A stretch of 64,000 nt of DNA from Lojkania enalia. Its lineage: Eukaryota > Ascomycota > Dothideomycetes > Pleosporales. Of the stretch, positions 44,954 through 56,520 are shown piece by piece. Position 1 is the first letter of the stretch. The number at the start of each line of letters is the position of its first letter. The DNA is taken from NCBI GenBank assembly GCA_010094045.1, contig ML986712.1, forward strand, positions 64,249-128,248. The letters run 5' to 3'. Below the pieces are notes generated by a model that saw only the letters and a list, made by a program, of their open reading frames with translations, was not told the origin of the DNA and ran no database searches. The position numbers were made by a program, and so were the translations under genes.

Positions 44954-47900
44954 TGGCGCGGTCGCGGCGCTTAGGATGCGCGGAGGTATATGAGAGAGGG
45001 TTGTCTTCAACGCTCGCACAGTCGGTGGTCACGGGCGACCATTCATGGAAAGAGGGAAGCAACTGTGGACGGGGCCAATTTACGGTAACGAAGGAAGAGG
45101 CCCGCCGCACTCGAGCTTGTATATGAAGCTTCAGATGGAGCGGCGAGGCCGGTCAACGAGGGCACAATTCAGCCTAACAAGAGCGTTTCCAGGACAGCGG
45201 ATCGCTTCGGTACGTTGCGCTGGGCTAGGGCCGGGACGAATGCGCGGCACAACGGGCGGGGAGAGCGAGCAAGAAGCAAGCAAGCGAGTTGATGGCGAAG
45301 GGAGTAGCGATTGGAGTGTTTCGTGCCGGCGACAGACGGGAGAAAGGGCAGCGAGGGGAGAAGAGGAACGAAAGACACAGGGACGCGCAAGGCAGACGGC
45401 AGACGGTCGAGGTTGGGGAGCGTCAGAGTCCTAAGAGCAATTCAGCGCGAGGCGGAGGAGCGTCCGCATCCGTGCTCCGCCACTCAGCGCCGAGGACACT
45501 GGACACTGGACACATGATAGGACCCTCTGCACTCGGACGTTGGCGGCGGCGCACTCCTCTCGCCAGCGGGGGACTTCTTACTACCGGCCTTTTCTGCTTG
45601 GCCTCTGCCTGCTGCTGCTGCTGAAGACGTTTGTGGTCGTATGCTGCTATTACACCCAGCCCGCCTCTTCTCTCTCGTAGGGCTGCCTCAAACAGCTCGC
45701 CAGCAGGAAACCTAACACCATTCCGCGATGGAGCTAACTAAACCATCTCCATCCGAGCGCGACTGCTGCTCGAGTGAGAACTACTGTGGCTGACAGCGCG
45801 TGCGGTGCTACGTCGCGAGCTACCGTCTCACTCTGACCTCGTTCTCCCTCTCAAGTCCCGCCTGAGCCACGGTTCGCCTGTGCATTTGCCCGGATTTGAC
45901 TGGATTCGCCTTACGCTCGCGCCACTAGATTTCTCGGGGCGGTTGCACTGCTCCATTGGCCCATGCACCCTCATTATCATCTTCGAGCAAAGAGTGGGCT
46001 GAAACTCCAATTTGCCCGTGGGCCTGCCACCAACAGTGCCAGACGTCCGCGACGTTTTGCATAGTCCGCGAAAGAATAAGAGCCTCAATCGCAAGGTAGG
46101 GAGGATATCCGAAGTCTGATGCCCTTTGAAGCCGTATTTTCATGCATCCTAACCATTAATCCGAAATGGGTTCGCGCCTGGCGAACCTTGACGAAGAATG
46201 AGTACACTCGAAGGATTCGTGGCCTCGAGGCCAAACCCTAAAGGATTCACAAGAACATCATGGTGCGACCATCATTGGTAAACTTAAATTCACCGGGCGG
46301 ACTCCTATCAGTCTCTCCTTGGCCTTTACATGGCAATTGTATAACCATCGCACGATTGCTGGACGAAGAACCAGTCGTGAGATTCGGACATTGATTGCAC
46401 GTCGCTCAGGAGGCGCTATCACATGCATGGTGACTCGCGCGAGACTATTGATCGTATCCCATTGACATCAGCAATCGATCGCCGCCCGCCCCGTACCTGA
46501 CCAGCCTACCCCTTGACCATCACCACATGCACCGCCTCAAACGCTAGGTACAACAGCAATCCGTCCGATCGAGCTCCTTAGACGACTCTACGCGCGAAGC
46601 GAAAACTCTCCGACCACGTTGCCAACCAAGGTTCTGGCTTCATTAGACGTTGTCATGCAAGCTTTGCCCCATAACCCTAGTTGATACTCAGATCACTCGC
46701 GGGTCAGAAGCCTGGCTTTCACTGAACCATTCGACAATGCGTTATGATTTCTGAATTCCGTTGACGAGACGATATCGCTTTCGTCGTACCTCACGACCAA
46801 CACCATACAGGGTCGTCAATTCACATACGCATCTCTTTCCCAGGATTAACCTTCCACTGAGACAAGACACGTAACGCAGCGGGCCTGACAGCACACCTCG
46901 AGCTTTGTGATTCGGGGCATTCTTCAATTCGAATAACTTGGCCACATTCTATGTATGTAGCTCTATTCGGATGCACCCTGCAAGCGTGGGCCTCGGCGGT
47001 AAGAAGAACATTATTCGTTTGCATGCTCGCTACAACTTGCTCCTCGTACAATCAGTGTAAACGACACAGCATTCCTGCTCTACTCCGCAGTACAGCATGG
47101 CTACCTAGCTGCAACATGCGCAAACATACCAATTCCACCTTTGCACGTGTTTTTCATTGACTAATAGGGCCTCAACACCATGATCTTCCCTTTCCGTCCC
47201 ACTATGCACCACCATATCTACGCGTCCCGCTTTCCTCTCCCATAGACCACCCCAGCATCTTCTCACCAGCGAATCACTTCACTCAATCTTCGACTCCACA
47301 TAGCACACAAATTACTAGACCGCTCTTCTCATGTTCAGCCTAAAACCTTCCAAGTCCGATGCTTTGTATTTTACGAGCGCCACACCTGCAGCCACAGCTG
47401 CGACCAAGCCTAGACATGGCCCTAGCCCACATTCCTTCGTATCGGTACATGAGGCTGTAGACTCTGGCTCATAATCCGTGTTCGGCTCGAACTTCACTTT
47501 AGGGATTAAGAGCCGGTCTGCGCGAGACTAGATGGATCTCAAGAAGCTTGAAGTTTAGTTATGTATCTCTGCAGTCGACGAATTAGGTAAGTCGAAGCGA
47601 GGAGCCGTTCACACTTCCCTTCCTATCACCACTCCTCATTCTCAAACGACAATTGGCGCCGAAAAATTTTTTTTTATAACTATCATTTTTCCCTATGCTC
47701 GATTTCAGTGTGCGGATCCTTTGGATAAATAGCAATCGATTGCTAGACACACATTGCATCTGAGTAAACGAACGCAACGTAGAAATATAATACAATTTCC
47801 ACCCATTGCAACTCTCAATTAATCTCGACAGGAACCGAATGACGCGTCCCCCGTGAACATGCTACCTCGACCTGCAACAGCACATCCCACCTCGTCTAAT

Positions 47901-48221
47901 ACGTATCCTCAATCCAATTATCGGGTCAGAACATTTGTTACCAAATCTCAATTGCGAGCACACAATTGTCCGAAGCGGGAAAAGATCGATATAGATAGAA
48001 ATATGAAGGGAGCGGTGCGGGGTAGCTAGGTAGCTTGGTAGCTTCAACCTCGCGTTAACGTTACATACATAGCTATACATACCCAGCAAAATGGAATAGA
48101 ACAATATCTCCAATTCCCTCGCTTCCCGCAGATATTTTTATATTATTTCCTCCTCCCGCCCTACACGACCGCCTCCAAACCCAAGCATCCCCTCCACACC
48201 ACGCACCACCAAACTCCCACA
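44954..48221. other. Long intergenic region, GC-rich at left
   Basis: From 45040 to 45640 the DNA is GC-rich with long open frames in several registers but no domain; this is probably a leader/promoter of the membrane-protein gene. From 45640 to 48200 I see no gene. A 60-codon minus frame at 47497-47315 has a Gly/Ala-rich helix and is not called. Confidence 0.4.
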
Positions 48222-49166
48222 ATGGCCACCACAACCACAACAGCAACAACAACCGCACCTCCAAGTCTACCAACAGATAAAACCCTAAACCCGGACCCCT
48301 ACGCCTCCGCTCTCGAATCCCTCCACCAAAACGGCTACGCAATCCTCCCCGCAAGCCTCTTCCCTAGCCTCGATCTCCCCGCCCTCCGCACTGCCGCCAC
48401 ACGCCTCACAGATCTCGCCCGCGCCGGCCAGTGGCCCTACATCCGGACACTCCCAAAGCAATTCCCGCCCTGGCCCAGCACCCCCGAAAACGGGATATGG
48501 GGCGTGCAGCACCTTCTCCATCCCTCAAACCCCTCGCACCTCCTCTTCGCCCGCTCCTACTTCAGCCCCGAATTATGTATCTGGGTTAGTAAATTTATTG
48601 GATGCCGCGAGGACGAACTAGTCATGGAGCTATACAACATGCTCGTGCGGCCGGACCGAGCGTTCAGTCTGCGGTGGCACAGGGACGACATCCCCGCCTC
48701 CGCTACCCCCCAAGAAGAACTCGACCGGTTGGCGAGGCCGGCGGGACACACGCAGTGGAACCTCGCCCTGTACCCGGACTCCTCTTTAGTAGTAATCCCG
48801 GGCTCGCATCGCCGGGCCCGCACGGACGAAGAGCGGGTGGCGGACCCCTACTCTCCACTTCCTCATCAGAAAGTCGTCGAGTTGAAGGCAGGAGAGGTCG
48901 TCTTCTACAATAACAATATTCTACATCGTGGCGTGTATGATCCGGACAAGGAGCGGTTGACGCTACATGGCAGCATGGGGTCCGCGAGAGCCGGACAGGA
49001 GAGGGCGAGGAACGTCTTGCAGCATGGGGTTGGTGAGTGGGTGGGGAAGTACGATTTGAGTGGGTTCGATGAGGGGATGAGGGAGAGGGCAGAGAGGATG
49101 AGGGATGGGCTTGTGAGGTTGGGGGAGCGGAGTGGGGAGGTGGAGTACTTTTCGAAGGATGAGTAG
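48222..49166 (+). CDS. Phytanoyl-CoA dioxygenase (PhyH) family protein
   Basis: Single-exon gene for 314 residues. The family is Fe(II)/2-oxoglutarate-dependent. The iron triad is visible as His153 and Asp155 (RWHRDD) and His235 (NNNILHRGVYD); Arg245 in KERLTLHG is placed to bind 2-oxoglutarate. A Thr-rich first dozen residues precede the fold (ALESLHQNGYAILPASLF). The substrate is unknown; family members hydroxylate fatty acyl-CoA, small metabolites or precursors of secondary metabolites. Striking codon polarity: the first third uses C-ending codons, and the last 200 nt use mostly G-ending codons (GGG, AGG, GAG, TTG). Confidence 0.85.
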   Translation: MATTTTTATTTAPPSLPTDKTLNPDPYASALESLHQNGYAILPASLFPSLDLPALRTAATRLTDLARAGQWPYIRTLPKQFPPWPSTPENGIWGVQHLLHPSNPSHLLFARSYFSPELCIWVSKFIGCREDELVMELYNMLVRPDRAFSLRWHRDDIPASATPQEELDRLARPAGHTQWNLALYPDSSLVVIPGSHRRARTDEERVADPYSPLPHQKVVELKAGEVVFYNNNILHRGVYDPDKERLTLHGSMGSARAGQERARNVLQHGVGEWVGKYDLSGFDEGMRERAERMRDGLVRLGERSGEVEYFSKDE

Positions 49167-49465
49167 AGGGAGGCCGCTGATAGCTTAAGCTTGCATGCAT
49201 TGGGGGGGAGTTTGACGGCAAGGGATTTTGAGGAATGGGTCGTAGGAAGAATATTGCTTCGAATTTTGTGCTTTACAGGAGCGTTATGAGAAAGCCATGG
49301 TAAAAAAAAGCGATACTGTGTACTGTTTCCTACTCATAAAAAAAGAGACCATGTCAATTTATCCAATACCCTTTTGAACGATCCACATAACATAACCGAA
49401 TGGCCCTGTATCCTGAAACCCTACGCGACGATCCAAACCAGGTGCAGACTCAGCAAATCCATGGC
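49167..49465. other. Convergent 3' flank
   Basis: Short gap between the convergent PhyH and sulfotransferase-like genes. G-rich at left and A-rich around 49300-49350. No gene. Confidence 0.5.
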
Positions 49466-51135
49466 TTAGTTTGCGAGCGGGATCTTGATGGTGAACTGCT
49501 TCAGGTACTCGTAGTCAGCCATATTTTCGGCGACGCTGTCCCTAATGGCTATGGCCCCTTCCTCGCCATACTTCTCGGTCCACTCAGCGAACAGCTGTTC
49601 ATCGCTTTTGGGGGTTTTCTTCTTAGTGGAATTAGTCTTGCATTCATATTGATGCTGTTCCCAAGCCGTAGCGACTTACGTGGATTCTAGCCTTCAGCTC
49701 GGTGCTATCAATCGCATCGTTGTGGAAGCCGTTCCACTTCTCAAACGCCTCTTTGGCAATTCGCTGGTCCTCTTCGGTATCCCATTTTAGCATTTCCGGC
49801 TCATACTTGATGCCCGTGCTCTTGCAGAACGCCTCGATGATACCGCTCGGATTGTCAAGGAGATCATCCGCATCAATAACACAGATCTCAACACCTTGGG
49901 ATGCTCCGTTGACTCCGTTGACTCCGTTGGCTCCATTGACTCCATTGACTCCATTAAATCCAGTGGCGCCGTTAGCGCCGTTGGATTGAGGAAAATCTCT
50001 CGTAGCAAGGCGTGGGCCTACTTGCCCCTCCGCACGTAGGTAATCGAACAGGCGGCGTAGCTCATTATATCCAGCTTCGTCAGGCCTGAAGTTGTAGAAG
50101 CCGGTAACTTCATCCAACGGAGGGATAGTGCATCGATAGTAAGACGGGATACTACTCTTCGGGTTGCGGATCAAAAAGGTGAAATGGAACTCCTTGAGGA
50201 GATCTGCCGGCACAACGGTGGGGTTGTTCGGCTTGCCCTTGGTGCCGTAGGGGTACGGTGGTCCTGATTTGGTGGGCGTTGGACCATTGGAGACAGCAAT
50301 AGAGTTGGTGCCAACGCCGCGCTTGTAGCTAACAAGGCTAGGAGCGATGGTTGCTGGTTGTTCATTGGGAGGAATCCAGTATTGCGCCATATCCTTGATT
50401 AAGGCACGCTTGCCCTGCATCTATTGTGAGTACGTGCCATGCCACGAAGCATACCCCACAGAGGGAGTAATGTCGTGGAATGGTCATAACGAAGAAAGGA
50501 AAAAGAAACGGGCATGGCAATGTCAGGAGATCGGAAGGGCCGTGCAAGGGAGGTCAAAGGTGTGCTCTAACATGATGCGCAATGTCGATGGCTTCAAAAA
50601 TCAACGGAAGCGACCTTGGTTCACGAAATTCCTAGCGAGTTAAAAGGCGTGCAGCAAACGCAAACAAGCCACCATTTGACGACAGTGTGGGGGGGAAGCT
50701 CGAGGGAAACACGTGGCGAACAGGGCAGCGAATAGGAATGAAGGAAATTTTAATTGGATATCGAATACTGAACGATAGGAAGGCAACGACATGGAAGGTA
50801 TAGATGGTAGAATGACTAAAAGAAAGAGTCGCACCCCAGTGTTTTGCTTCACGATGCTGTCAAAAATGGTCTTGTACGTGCTGTCTGCATAGCCGCTGTC
50901 AATTCTAGCCTTCTCGTCGTTCTCATATCTCTCGGCCAGTCTTTCAGGGCCAAAATAATAAGCGTCACCGAATGGCTCGTGGAAGCATTGGAGAGTATCT
51001 CGACGGGTCATGAAAACCTGCACTAGTGTCAGAGCAAATATGAAAGAGTATGTTAGTTGCAAGGGGCCGCACCCGCTCAAAGGCTGTTGAACAGGCCCTA
51101 GGATGGGTGGCCACAAAGATGGGCTTGGCCGACAT
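49466..51135 (-). CDS. Sulfotransferase-like P-loop protein
   Basis: Four exons (51135-51073, 51017-50835, 50420-49680, 49621-49466) join in frame for 380 residues. The N-terminus MSAKPIFVATHPRACSTAFER holds the PAPS-binding type loop (THPRACSTAFER) of sulfotransferase-fold proteins, then VFMTRRDTLQCFHEPFGDAY. Later HFTFLIRNPKSSIPSYYR corresponds to the 3'-phosphate-binding segment. Such proteins, common in filamentous fungi, have no proven substrate; some bacterial relatives are misnamed aminotransferase. An Asn-Gly-Val/Ala repeat of 18 residues interrupts the C-terminal half (about 49900-49990). The 414-nt intron between exons 2 and 3 is unusually long, so a further small exon is possible. 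Confidence 0.8.
49900..49990 (-). repeat. 9-bp tandem repeat coding for Asn-Gly-Val/Ala
   Basis: Plus-strand units of the form (g/a)ttgactcc repeat about ten times with scattered substitutions (ggctcc, aaatcc, ggcgcc). On the coding strand they read as NGVNGVNGANGVNGVNGA. It lies in the sulfotransferase-like gene and keeps the frame. Confidence 0.85.
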
Positions 51136-52796
51136 AGTATAATTTTGAAATGTAAATGCCTGATTGGAAATAGAGAGTTTGGTTCTCACGATCTCTATCG
51201 AAGGATAAGGATGGTTAGGTAGAGGGGACTGAGCAGATCAAATACTTCTCAAACTGAACAGGCAGCTTCCTAGATTCCGGTTGCGGCTGGGCTAACAGAT
51301 TGAAAAAGCGGGCTGTGGGCCTGGGCCAAAAATAGCAGGGACGAACAATCGTCAGCTAGGCACTCTGGATCAATCGAATCGCGGAGGGACCTGGTGGATA
51401 TGCGAGCCACCTAGGTACGACGTTAGGACGGTAGGCGTGTTTGTTGAGGGCAATCAGCGAGTTCGGGCAAAGGGCGATTTAACAATCGTGGCAGTAGAAG
51501 AATACTGGTTGCGAGACGTTGCGAGATGCCGTGGCTTTATCCAAGAAGGAGGGTGACGAAGCCAAAGCACGTGGGTGTGGGCTGGCTACTATCGTTGGAT
51601 TAGCATTGATCTGCGGTTCGGTCGGTCTGCTTGTCCGGAGAGCATGTGCAGGTGTGGTAGGTGGAGGCCTGTCGGTGATGTCACTGACATGCGGGCGCCC
51701 CTCACCCTCGGGTAACGGCTACGGAGGGCGGCTAGTCAGCTCTCGGTTGGCCTAGTTGCAGGCTTGGCATGAATCCCCTCCTCGGCACCTTCAAATCCCA
51801 ATACAATAATACTTTGTGGAGAAGTGATGATGGCCTGTTTCGTTCTGGCATTGCTGCCGTGCTTTAGCCATACTTCCCCCATCAGTCTCTCTTCGTTCGA
51901 GACGGAGACCACAAGTGAACATCACATGCACAGGTTTTCAACGAGATTTTGGTGCAATTAAGTGAAGTTAAGCTTCTACTTACTCTTGATAGCGAACGCC
52001 CCTGTGGCTGAATCCAATAGGCTTTCTTCATCCCGTGCCAAAAGTCGTGGGTAGAAAGTATTCGTTGGAGACATTCATTCACCACAGCCTATGCGCTAGC
52101 CCGGCAAGGCTCCACGAGAAATCTATATTCAGGAACACGCTTAGCATCTTCTTCATCCTCCTTTGTGTAAGGGGTAGTTATCTCTAGACGGGCTATGCCA
52201 CTTCACCACTTCCATTGTTAGATTAATACGATGCTTTTTCACTTTGATCTCTCCATAGATTTTTCCAGGAGTCAGATCTAGTAGCGTGCACCGTGTGTAT
52301 ATAAACAAGACAACAGTATTTGTTTACTATCGACATTTCGCTTGTTCAGGCTATCACGCAAGTCACACCGCCATCCAATTCGTCTTATATCGTCCACCTC
52401 GACTCCACACTACCTTCTCCTACAAAGTAACACAACCCACTAATCGCCCCTTGCGACAGCTTCGACATTAGTCTTATAGCCTGAACGATATCTGCACTGT
52501 ACTCTAAGCCTACTGCATATTTCCAAATCAACGTTTAGAAAGAAAAAAAAAGCTAACACAAGCCCAGAAGTCTTCCTCATCACTAATCGCTAAAGTTGCC
52601 ACAGCTCTGCAACGTCCTATAAACCTCATACATACCCGACATTAGAAAAAATAAATAAATCAAAACGCTCACCAGAGCCGCCCCAGCGCCTAATCCCACG
52701 CCCAGCTCGCATCTCCACCTCACCACAAAGTCTTCCGACGGGTAGCCCCCCTACAACTCCTTATTCCTTCCACAACACTAACTCCTCCAGACACCA
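51136..52796. other. Intergenic, nothing recognised
   Basis: Upstream region of the sulfotransferase-like gene and of the small gene at 52797. Short open frames only (61-78 codons), none with a motif. Pyrimidine-rich from 52680 to the ATG. Confidence 0.45.
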
Positions 52797-53264
52797 ATGC
52801 CGACCTCTTCCAAACCACCAATCCACACCTACACCGCGCGCCCCAACCGTTCTACTACCCACCTCCCTACTACCCTCCAATCAATCTGCAACACCCACAA
52901 CATCGCTCTCCACACCTCAACCCTACACCTTCCCCTCGCCGCCATACCACCAGGACGCTGGACCACCGCCTTCGCACCCTCGTTTCTGGATCCAGATATC
53001 TGGCTCCTGATCCTTGCCGTTCCGAAAGATTCCGAGTTTGTATGTTTCATGTGGCCGGATGCCGGGGGCTCGCAGGATGCTGTCGAGGCATTGATTAGAG
53101 AGTTAGTTGCGCGGGGTGAGTTCAAGAATAGGGGGAATGTAGAGGGGGGTGCGCAGCTATATGGCATGTTTTGTGAGATAGTCGCGCAGGCGGTTTGGGC
53201 GGAGGGGGAGAGGGAGATGTTGGGTTTTGATTGGAGGAGTGGGGAGTGGAGGGTTGTTAAGTAG
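52797..53264 (+). CDS. Small fungal protein of unknown function
   Basis: Single-exon frame of 155 residues with a good pyrimidine-rich leader before the ATG (cacaacactaactcctccagacaccaatg). The C-terminal two thirds look folded: GRWTTAFAPSFLDPDIWLLIL, SEFVCFMWPDAGG and LYGMFCEIVAQAVWAEGERE. No known domain. Codon use flips from C-ending in the first 200 nt to G-ending in the last 150, as in the PhyH gene, which would not be expected of a chance frame. Confidence 0.55.
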   Translation: MPTSSKPPIHTYTARPNRSTTHLPTTLQSICNTHNIALHTSTLHLPLAAIPPGRWTTAFAPSFLDPDIWLLILAVPKDSEFVCFMWPDAGGSQDAVEALIRELVARGEFKNRGNVEGGAQLYGMFCEIVAQAVWAEGEREMLGFDWRSGEWRVVK

Positions 53265-53563
53265 GGATGTTAGGATTAGAGGGGCTGCTTGGGCTGGAAA
53301 GATTGTCTATGTAGGAATGTATGGATGGGAGATATGAAGCGACTTGATATAGATAAACAGGTATTAATTTCTGGCTTTGGATAGCTTCTTTGGGGGGGCA
53401 TGCGTATTATTACGGCGTCACGAGGATGAATACTTAATCCGAAACGAGCTGGACGCTGGAAGCTTGATTTTTATCAATCCTCTAATTCATTAATTGGATA
53501 TCTCATATCATGAGCTTCATCATTTCTTTATCATGAATGGCTCGATAGATGTTCAGAGTCCCT
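53265..53563. other. Convergent 3' flank
   Basis: AT-rich gap between two convergent genes; nothing recognised. Confidence 0.45.
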
Positions 53564-54277
53564 TTATCTGCCTAGCTTGTGCTCGCTAGCGACCGTCTCC
53601 GCACCCTCTGGGAACCTCTCCTCAGCTGCCGGACCACCAGTCGTCCCCCTCTGGCCCGAGGGTACCTCCCCAAGATTCCTTTGGGCTGCATGTGTTGGGT
53701 CTCTCTCCAGATACTTGATGTCATTCGGGTCATTGCCCTGCTCTCCAAACCTGCTCACGCCAGTACCCTGCTTGGAGCCACCGCGCTGACCATCGTGACG
53801 GAGTTCTGCAGATGTCTGGTCTTGGCCCGGATGGCCAAGACCCGTATGTACGTCGGCTGTTGTAGCGCCGCCAATGGTAGTTGAGGCGGCCTGGTACATC
53901 CTTTGGTTGTTTAGGTCCGGGTTGGGCTCGTAGGTAGCCTCGCTGGGGGCAGTACCCGGGGGAAGGGTCTGAGCATGGAATTCTGGGGCGCGGTCTTTTT
54001 CCGAGGCTAGAACGCCAGGTTTGTGCTATATGTTGTTAATGAGTCTATGCAAAGCTCCGTAAAATAACGAAGTTAAATGAAAATTTGTAGGATATTGAAC
54101 AGACACAACTTGAATCGGATGGCTCCTCGAGGAATAGAGCTTTGAAAAGGACCATGTCGAGTAGTGAGAAGAGTAGATACTTACGCCTGATGACTCTAGA
54201 GGCTCTGAACCAGGCACACGCGAACCAAATTGGCCGTCCTGGTTGGCAACAGCATCGGCGTTCTTGGAAGCGCTCAT
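53564..54277 (-). CDS. Small hydrophilic fungal protein of unknown function
   Basis: Exons 54277-54185 and 54025-53564 (159-nt intron with consensus donor GTAAGT) encode 184 residues. The whole chain is hydrophilic, rich in Gly, Gln, Glu and Ser, without Cys or a membrane span: SRVPGSEPLESSG, RAPEFHAQTLPPGTAPSEATY, then DPNDIKYLERDPTHAAQRNLG. It resembles stress-related, disordered fungal proteins by composition only. No function can be given. Confidence 0.65.
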
Positions 54278-54706
54278 TGTGACTTTGTGGAAATATTGAA
54301 CTAATTGGAAGAGTTTCGTTGATTCGTAGGGCACGAAAGTTTAAGAGTAAGTGGAAAACTGGGTGTACATTGGATGGTGTCTGGCTGTGGAGAGGTTTTG
54401 AAAGCTGTATATTTTCGTGCGCCCTATATGATATCAATCCTACGTCACTAGTAAAATGCCCAATTAGACAAGCATAGCTCCTTTCTTTTATTGCCACGCA
54501 AAGACATCCAGAAACCGTCGATTTCAATGATTAATCTCCAGTTGGGCATCAACTACGGCATGTCATGCTTTCAATTCCCTTGACGGGTCGGGAACCAAGG
54601 ACAAGTCTCATCATCTACGCACGAGCCACATGCTGCGTGGCAAGAACGCTGTTCGAATTCGCGATACAATGCCGAACTCCAAATTTATCGTGAAAATCAA
54701 ATCCGG
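54278..54706. other. Intergenic, nothing recognised
   Basis: Upstream region of the small hydrophilic protein and 3' flank of the rRNA methyltransferase. A 160-codon minus frame spans it and overlaps the known first exon; treated as a shadow. Confidence 0.45.
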
Positions 54707-56520
54707 CTAGATTTTTTGTCTACGAGGTCTTTTCTTGTTCTTCTTTCCGGTGCCGCTTTCGGATGCAGTGACCACCGTTTCTTCTTCCTTGGAGGGCTCC
54801 TCATGACCAAAACCATTCCATTCGTTGTCTTCCACATGAGCTAATACTTCGATTGCACATTTCTCATATGAAGCGGCCATTTCGCTAGGAGCGTCTTCAT
54901 CTCGAATGAGGGCCGCAACAAAGAAACCCATAGTACCATCTCCAGTTCCTTTGTTGCATCGAATACATGCTTCAAGGACGTGATGCCTTTCCTGGTCGGT
55001 CATGCCCAGCTTCTGCAATTTACCATCCTCCCATAAGCCCCTAATATTCCATTTCTTCATTCCCTCCACCTGATCTTGCCTCTTTAAGATTCTCCAACCC
55101 CGATCTTTCGCCACGGATGAGAGCAGAGCCTGGAAAACGACTCCCTCATTTTCTTCGAAATAAACGGAGCAAGTAGAGTACGTGATCTTGCAAACTTTTG
55201 GAAACCGCATGGCGTGACAGAGCATGCGCAGCTGGAATGAAGAGAGAGCACTAAGCCGCTCAGCAAACTTGTCTTGAACAGTAGTCTCCTCAGGAACGGT
55301 CTCATCAAGCTCCAGCTTGATGGTGGATGATGATTGAGCAACACTAATTCCTTCTTGGTCTCGTTTCCGTTTCTTGCCTTTGGGTTTAGCGCCTTGCTGC
55401 GTTCCTAGCGATGGGTCAGGGAGGTGCATCTGGAGACTATCATCGCGCCCAACAATGCCGCTACCGGAGCAGCTCGGATCCAGCATTATAGCTCCAACAT
55501 GTTGAAAATCATCGGCATCCGGTTTGGTCGCAAGGAAGTCGTGTCCACTCCTAATGGAAACGATGTCATCTGCGGATGCAAGCTTCACCATCTTAGAGAG
55601 GATTCTAGCCCGAGCCTTATCCTTTTCAAAAGCTATCACTTTCCTGCCATCACCGCTGCCTCCATTCTTTGATAACTGCTCGGACACGATCGCGGCCGCA
55701 TGTGTAGTCTTGTTTCCTGGTGCAGCACAGCCATCTATCACGTCACCATCCTCGGGCTTGATATCGAGAAAGTAAGCAGGGAAGCATGAAGCTTTGTCCT
55801 GAAAGATGAGATGGCCACTTTTGTATGCAGCAGATTTACTCAAGTCAACCTTCGACGGAAAGGCGAGGAGATTAGGGATGTTTCCGTCGAGATAATAGAT
55901 CTTGGATGAGGCCGGTGCACAAAGTACATCGCTCAGGTCGTTAGTGCGCTCATAACCTGGAAAAGTAGTCGCCAATTGCTCCGCTACTGTCGTTTTGAGA
56001 GTATTCACCCGGACCCACCGGGGATGTTGTATCCTCTTTCCGGAACCGGCCAAACTAGTTTTGTTTTCCCCATCGGTCACGGCATTTTTGAAGGACTCTA
56101 GGGTGGGGTGACCTCGAGCTATCCTAGCTTTCGTGAATTCCGCACTTAGACGCGCCTTATGCCTGTTGATGGCGAGCTTGAGGACGTGGTTCGCAGGCGC
56201 GGCGACGCCATTCTTCGAGATGAGGAGGTCGTGGCTCAGGAGAAGGGCAAGAATGGGAGACAGCTGTATTCATTTCAGTCAGTTCTGTTGCACCAAACCA
56301 GCCAAAGGGGGGAACGCACTTTTTTCTCTTCCGCCAGCAGGCCGCTCTTCTCAACCACATCTTTCAACACAACCGACCATTTCGCCGATTCGGTCACGAG
56401 GGCGAAAAGCTGGGCGGGGGAGCTCTTCCTTCCCGACTGCTTGTAGATCCTAGATTTCAGGGAGCCACCGGTGTTATCGGCATTGGCAAGCACGGCGGCG
56501 GCTTCGTAGTAGAGGGACAT
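54707..56520 (-). CDS. rcm1: 25S rRNA (cytosine-C5) methyltransferase, RCM1/NSUN5
   Basis: Exons 56520-56320 and 56263-54707 (56-nt intron) encode 585 residues. RCM1 methylates a conserved cytosine of large-subunit rRNA in the nucleolus. The SAM-binding motif I is DGCAAPGNKTTH at about 244-255; motif IV is DPSCSGSG at about 329-336; motif VI is TYSTCSVYFEENE at about 429. Cys332 and Cys432 are the two catalytic cysteines of this class. The start helix MSLYYEAAAVL and the VKLASADDIV segment match homologues. The chain is longer than yeast RCM1 because of a Lys-rich insert (KPKGKKRKRDQEG, about 360) and a basic C-terminal tail ending KKNKKRPRRQKI, probably nucleolar targeting. Strong call. Confidence 0.95.

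Noticed and set aside
45045..45640. Several overlapping open frames of 68-129 codons
   Set aside because: GC-rich DNA gives open frames in many registers; none shows a domain or splice partner.
47315..47497. 60-codon frame with a Gly/Ala-rich helix
   Set aside because: Too short, isolated, and no signal or partner exon.
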